Source: Uloborus plumipes
Lineage: Eukaryota > Arthropoda > Arachnida > Araneae > Uloboridae
Length of the DNA stretch: 64,000 nucleotides
NCBI GenBank assembly: GCA_038373865.1
Contig: JAXGGA010002851.1
Coordinates: forward strand, 15,001 to 79,000
Direction: 5' to 3'
Notes under the pieces: model-generated
Told to the model about the DNA's origin: nothing
The model's database searches: none
The model's input: the letters and a program-made list of their open reading frames with translations, nothing else
Translations under genes and position numbers: made by a program
In this document: one piece after another, positions 61,378 to 64,000 of the stretch
How the letters are laid out: every line of letters begins with the position of its first letter
How positions within the stretch are numbered: the stretch's first letter is position 1

Positions 61378-61930
61378 CAGTTAACTCTCGCTTGTACACC
61401 GCCTCATTTATGCGCCTATTTAACCTATACGACGATTTTGAATGGACCCAGCACATTCCATAGCAAAATAATAATAGTATCATTCGTTTATTCGTCGCTT
61501 TAAACATAAATATTTCACTTATGGGCTGAATTTTCAAAAAATATAAAAATGAATTATTTATTTTCTTTTAAAAACAAGCATTTCTCCTCACTTTCCTCTT
61601 TAATCTTTCGCCTTTATTGCTCACGAAAGGCATTTTTGCGCATGAACTAGAGCTCAGAGAGGAACCTATTATGGATCGTTTTAAATTGGACAGTTAGTAA
61701 TTAGGTACGCTACAATTTTTGTCTTTTCCATATCATTGTAGTTACGTTACAGTAATTGCGAAACCGTAGAAATATGTCCCTTACCTATAGAAACATTCTC
61801 ATTTATTCTTTCATTAGAACCTCTGTTGCATTTTAGTCCTTTAAATAGGCTTGCACACTTATACGTCCGTCTCACTTGTGCGTCTTTTTCTGTTGGTCCC
61901 TGGGGAAGGCGAATAATTGAGAGTTCACTG
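61378..61930. mobile_element. Pogo-like MITE, CAGT(T/G)AACTCTC termini
   Basis: 553 bp flanked by TA (61376-61377, 61931-61932). Left CAGTTAACTCTCGCTTGTAC and right, in reverse complement CAGTGAACTCTCAATTATTC, form imperfect inverted termini followed by GCC-containing sequence on both sides. This fits pogo/Tigger-type MITEs. Open frames across it are not a transposase. Confidence 0.7.
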
Positions 61931-61932
61931 TA

Positions 61933-62333
61933 CATCATTAATTGTTCCAGTACAGAAGAAAAAAATTTGTGTGTAACTTTTGAAATCAATATAACACTGT
62001 ATGATTTTCTTATGTGAAACCTTCCGCATGTTTAAGCATGCGTCTGGTCTTCTCTGATCTTACCAAAATAGGGGTGATATGTAAGATAGCAATAAAAGGG
62101 AGAATAAATAAAAAGCGTTTTGAGTGGTATCAAACAACGTAGAAAGATGCTAATTTCAAATACATAGTTTAGTTGAATGTGTCAAAAGGATAGCAAATGC
62201 GAGTTTCGAATTGAAAACTTCGGAAAGTTCCCACCAATAACCCATCACCCCTTTTTTAAATGGAATGGTTCACGAGTGCTAGACGCAGTTTTCACGGATG
62301 AACAGTAGCTAGTATATATATATATATATATAT
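61933..62333. other. No gene seen; ends in a TA microsatellite
   Basis: AT-rich DNA; a (TA)n run of about 20 bp at 62313-62332 precedes the MITE at 62334. Confidence 0.5.
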
Positions 62334-62702
62334 GTGGCTTGGTTCTAAAAGGGCCAATGTCATTTTTTTCACATTCTGTGTTATTTACATCAAAAGTTTC
62401 TAATTTAGTAAAACTCTAATTCTACAAAGGCCAATGTCTATATAATATATATATTATATAGTATATGAATTATTATATATATTATATATTTATATATATA
62501 TAACGTATAATTTATATAATATATAAAAAAATCATATGATAAAAAAATGTTTCTTTACACTAACAATAAACAAATACCAAAAAATAATAATGGAAATCTT
62601 AATATAAAAAAGTTATAGCATTCTAAAAAATCTCAAATATCTTTCATCGCCTTTTTCTCGAAACTAACATTTTTGACTTAGGCCCTTTTAGAAGCAAGCC
62701 AC
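62334..62702. mobile_element. 369-bp MITE inserted in TA-repeat DNA
   Basis: Left GTGGCTTGGTTCTAAAAGGG and right, in reverse complement GTGGCTTGCTTCTAAAAGGG, are 19 of 20 identical and followed by GCC. (TA)n lies on both outer sides, so the element entered a TA microsatellite; the duplication cannot be measured. A small TA-rich palindrome cluster occupies 62440-62525. Confidence 0.75.
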
Positions 62703-63700
<998 letters not shown>

Positions 63701-64000
63701 GCAATCCTCAAAATTTCCCAGAGCTACTGGAATTATCATCCCCCACACCTGATAAATGCCCTTGGCCTTTTAAGAGCGAGAACTACCGTCGCTCTCTATG
63801 AAATTTCATTTCATAGAGTCCATTCATCCTGTCATTTGGGTCCTATTCCTTGGCCACCTAGATCACCAGACCTGACGCCAGTGAACTTCTTTGTTTGGGG
63901 ATTTTTGAAACAAGCAGTTTATAGCTCAGATGCAACCAGTTTGCAGGACTTGCGCATTTGGCTTGATGGAGCAGTAGCAAAAGTGAAAAATGAAATTTCA
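63701..64000 (+). pseudogene. Mariner-type (DDE_3) transposase, C-terminal part, cut by window end
   Basis: The frame is open from 63701 to the edge. The clear part is HLGPIPWPPRSPDLTPVNFF, then VWGFLKQAVYSSDATSLQDL and RIWLDGAVAKVKNEI. WPPRSPDL(T/S)PxDFFLWGxLKxxVY is the hallmark around the third catalytic Asp of Tc1/mariner-superfamily transposases common in insects and arachnids. Here the residue in that position is Asn (PVNFF), which would abolish catalysis. The sequence before 63818 aligns poorly with the expected DGAxxH region, suggesting a frameshift or decay. The C-terminus lies beyond the window, so the length cannot be judged. Confidence 0.75.

Noticed and set aside
61205..61537. 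110-codon minus-strand frame
   Set aside because: Half of it lies in the MITE at 61378-61930 and no motif is visible.

Overview
This window looks like gene-poor eukaryotic nuclear DNA. It is strongly AT-rich, has no operon-like gene packing and no rRNA or convincing tRNA, and is dominated by transposon relics, palindromic MITEs, simple repeats and satellite-like arrays. The repeat types point to an arthropod, possibly an arachnid: tails typical of RTE-type non-LTR elements, many TA-flanked Tc1/mariner MITEs, hAT and piggyBac relics, and multicopy unnamed element proteins. The species cannot be fixed from the sequence. No complete host gene is seen. A few short stretches (5806-5928, 7011-7161, 19087-19180) look like single exons; the best has a good splice donor.

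Layout. 0-9 kb: low-complexity DNA, one MITE (2819-3163) and two weak exon candidates. 9.1-13.2 kb: a 4.1-kb element with long inverted repeats of about 430-450 bp around a decayed gene of a family I recognise only as an unnamed, multicopy animal protein; a hAT MITE with a perfect 8-bp duplication (12380-12669) sits inside it. 13.35-14.74 kb: a foldback-like element bounded by inverted arrays of a GGAAAAAACGTCCCC unit, containing a pogo-like MITE. 17.1-17.8 kb: a 654-bp palindromic Tc1/mariner MITE. 19.1 kb: the exon candidate with a GTACGT donor. 20.4-22.3 kb: a repeat family split by a piggyBac element with TTAA duplications and the N-terminal relic of its transposase. 23.8-25.6 kb: a hAT element whose interior was rearranged by a duplication-inversion that copied DNA from outside the element.

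30.2-32.3 kb: nested foldbacks. 37.05-40.84 kb: a 3.8-kb TIR element with a perfect 8-bp duplication, carrying on its minus strand a decayed hAT-like gene of a second unnamed family and a nested TA-flanked element with many AATGGGCC motifs. 43.8-44.6 kb: an 800-bp snapback with a 12-bp target duplication and hammerhead-like motifs, resembling inverted Penelope-like terminal repeats. 47.2-48.5 kb: a seven-unit tandem array of about 147 bp, a GACAGACC-type microsatellite and a 20-bp tandem repeat. 54.2-55.0 kb: two Tc1-type MITEs. 56.4-59.1 kb: two tandem 1.3-1.4-kb TIR elements sharing one TA, one with a further MITE inserted. 61.4-62.9 kb: a pogo-like MITE, a MITE inserted in TA-repeat DNA and a long TA microsatellite. 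63.7-64.0 kb: the C-terminal part of a mariner-type transposase, cut by the window edge.

The coding remnants do not form a pathway; what links them is mobile-element biology. The most useful leads are the two TIR elements with unnamed proteins, the template-switch structure at 24.3-25.6 kb, and the snapback with ribozyme-like motifs.
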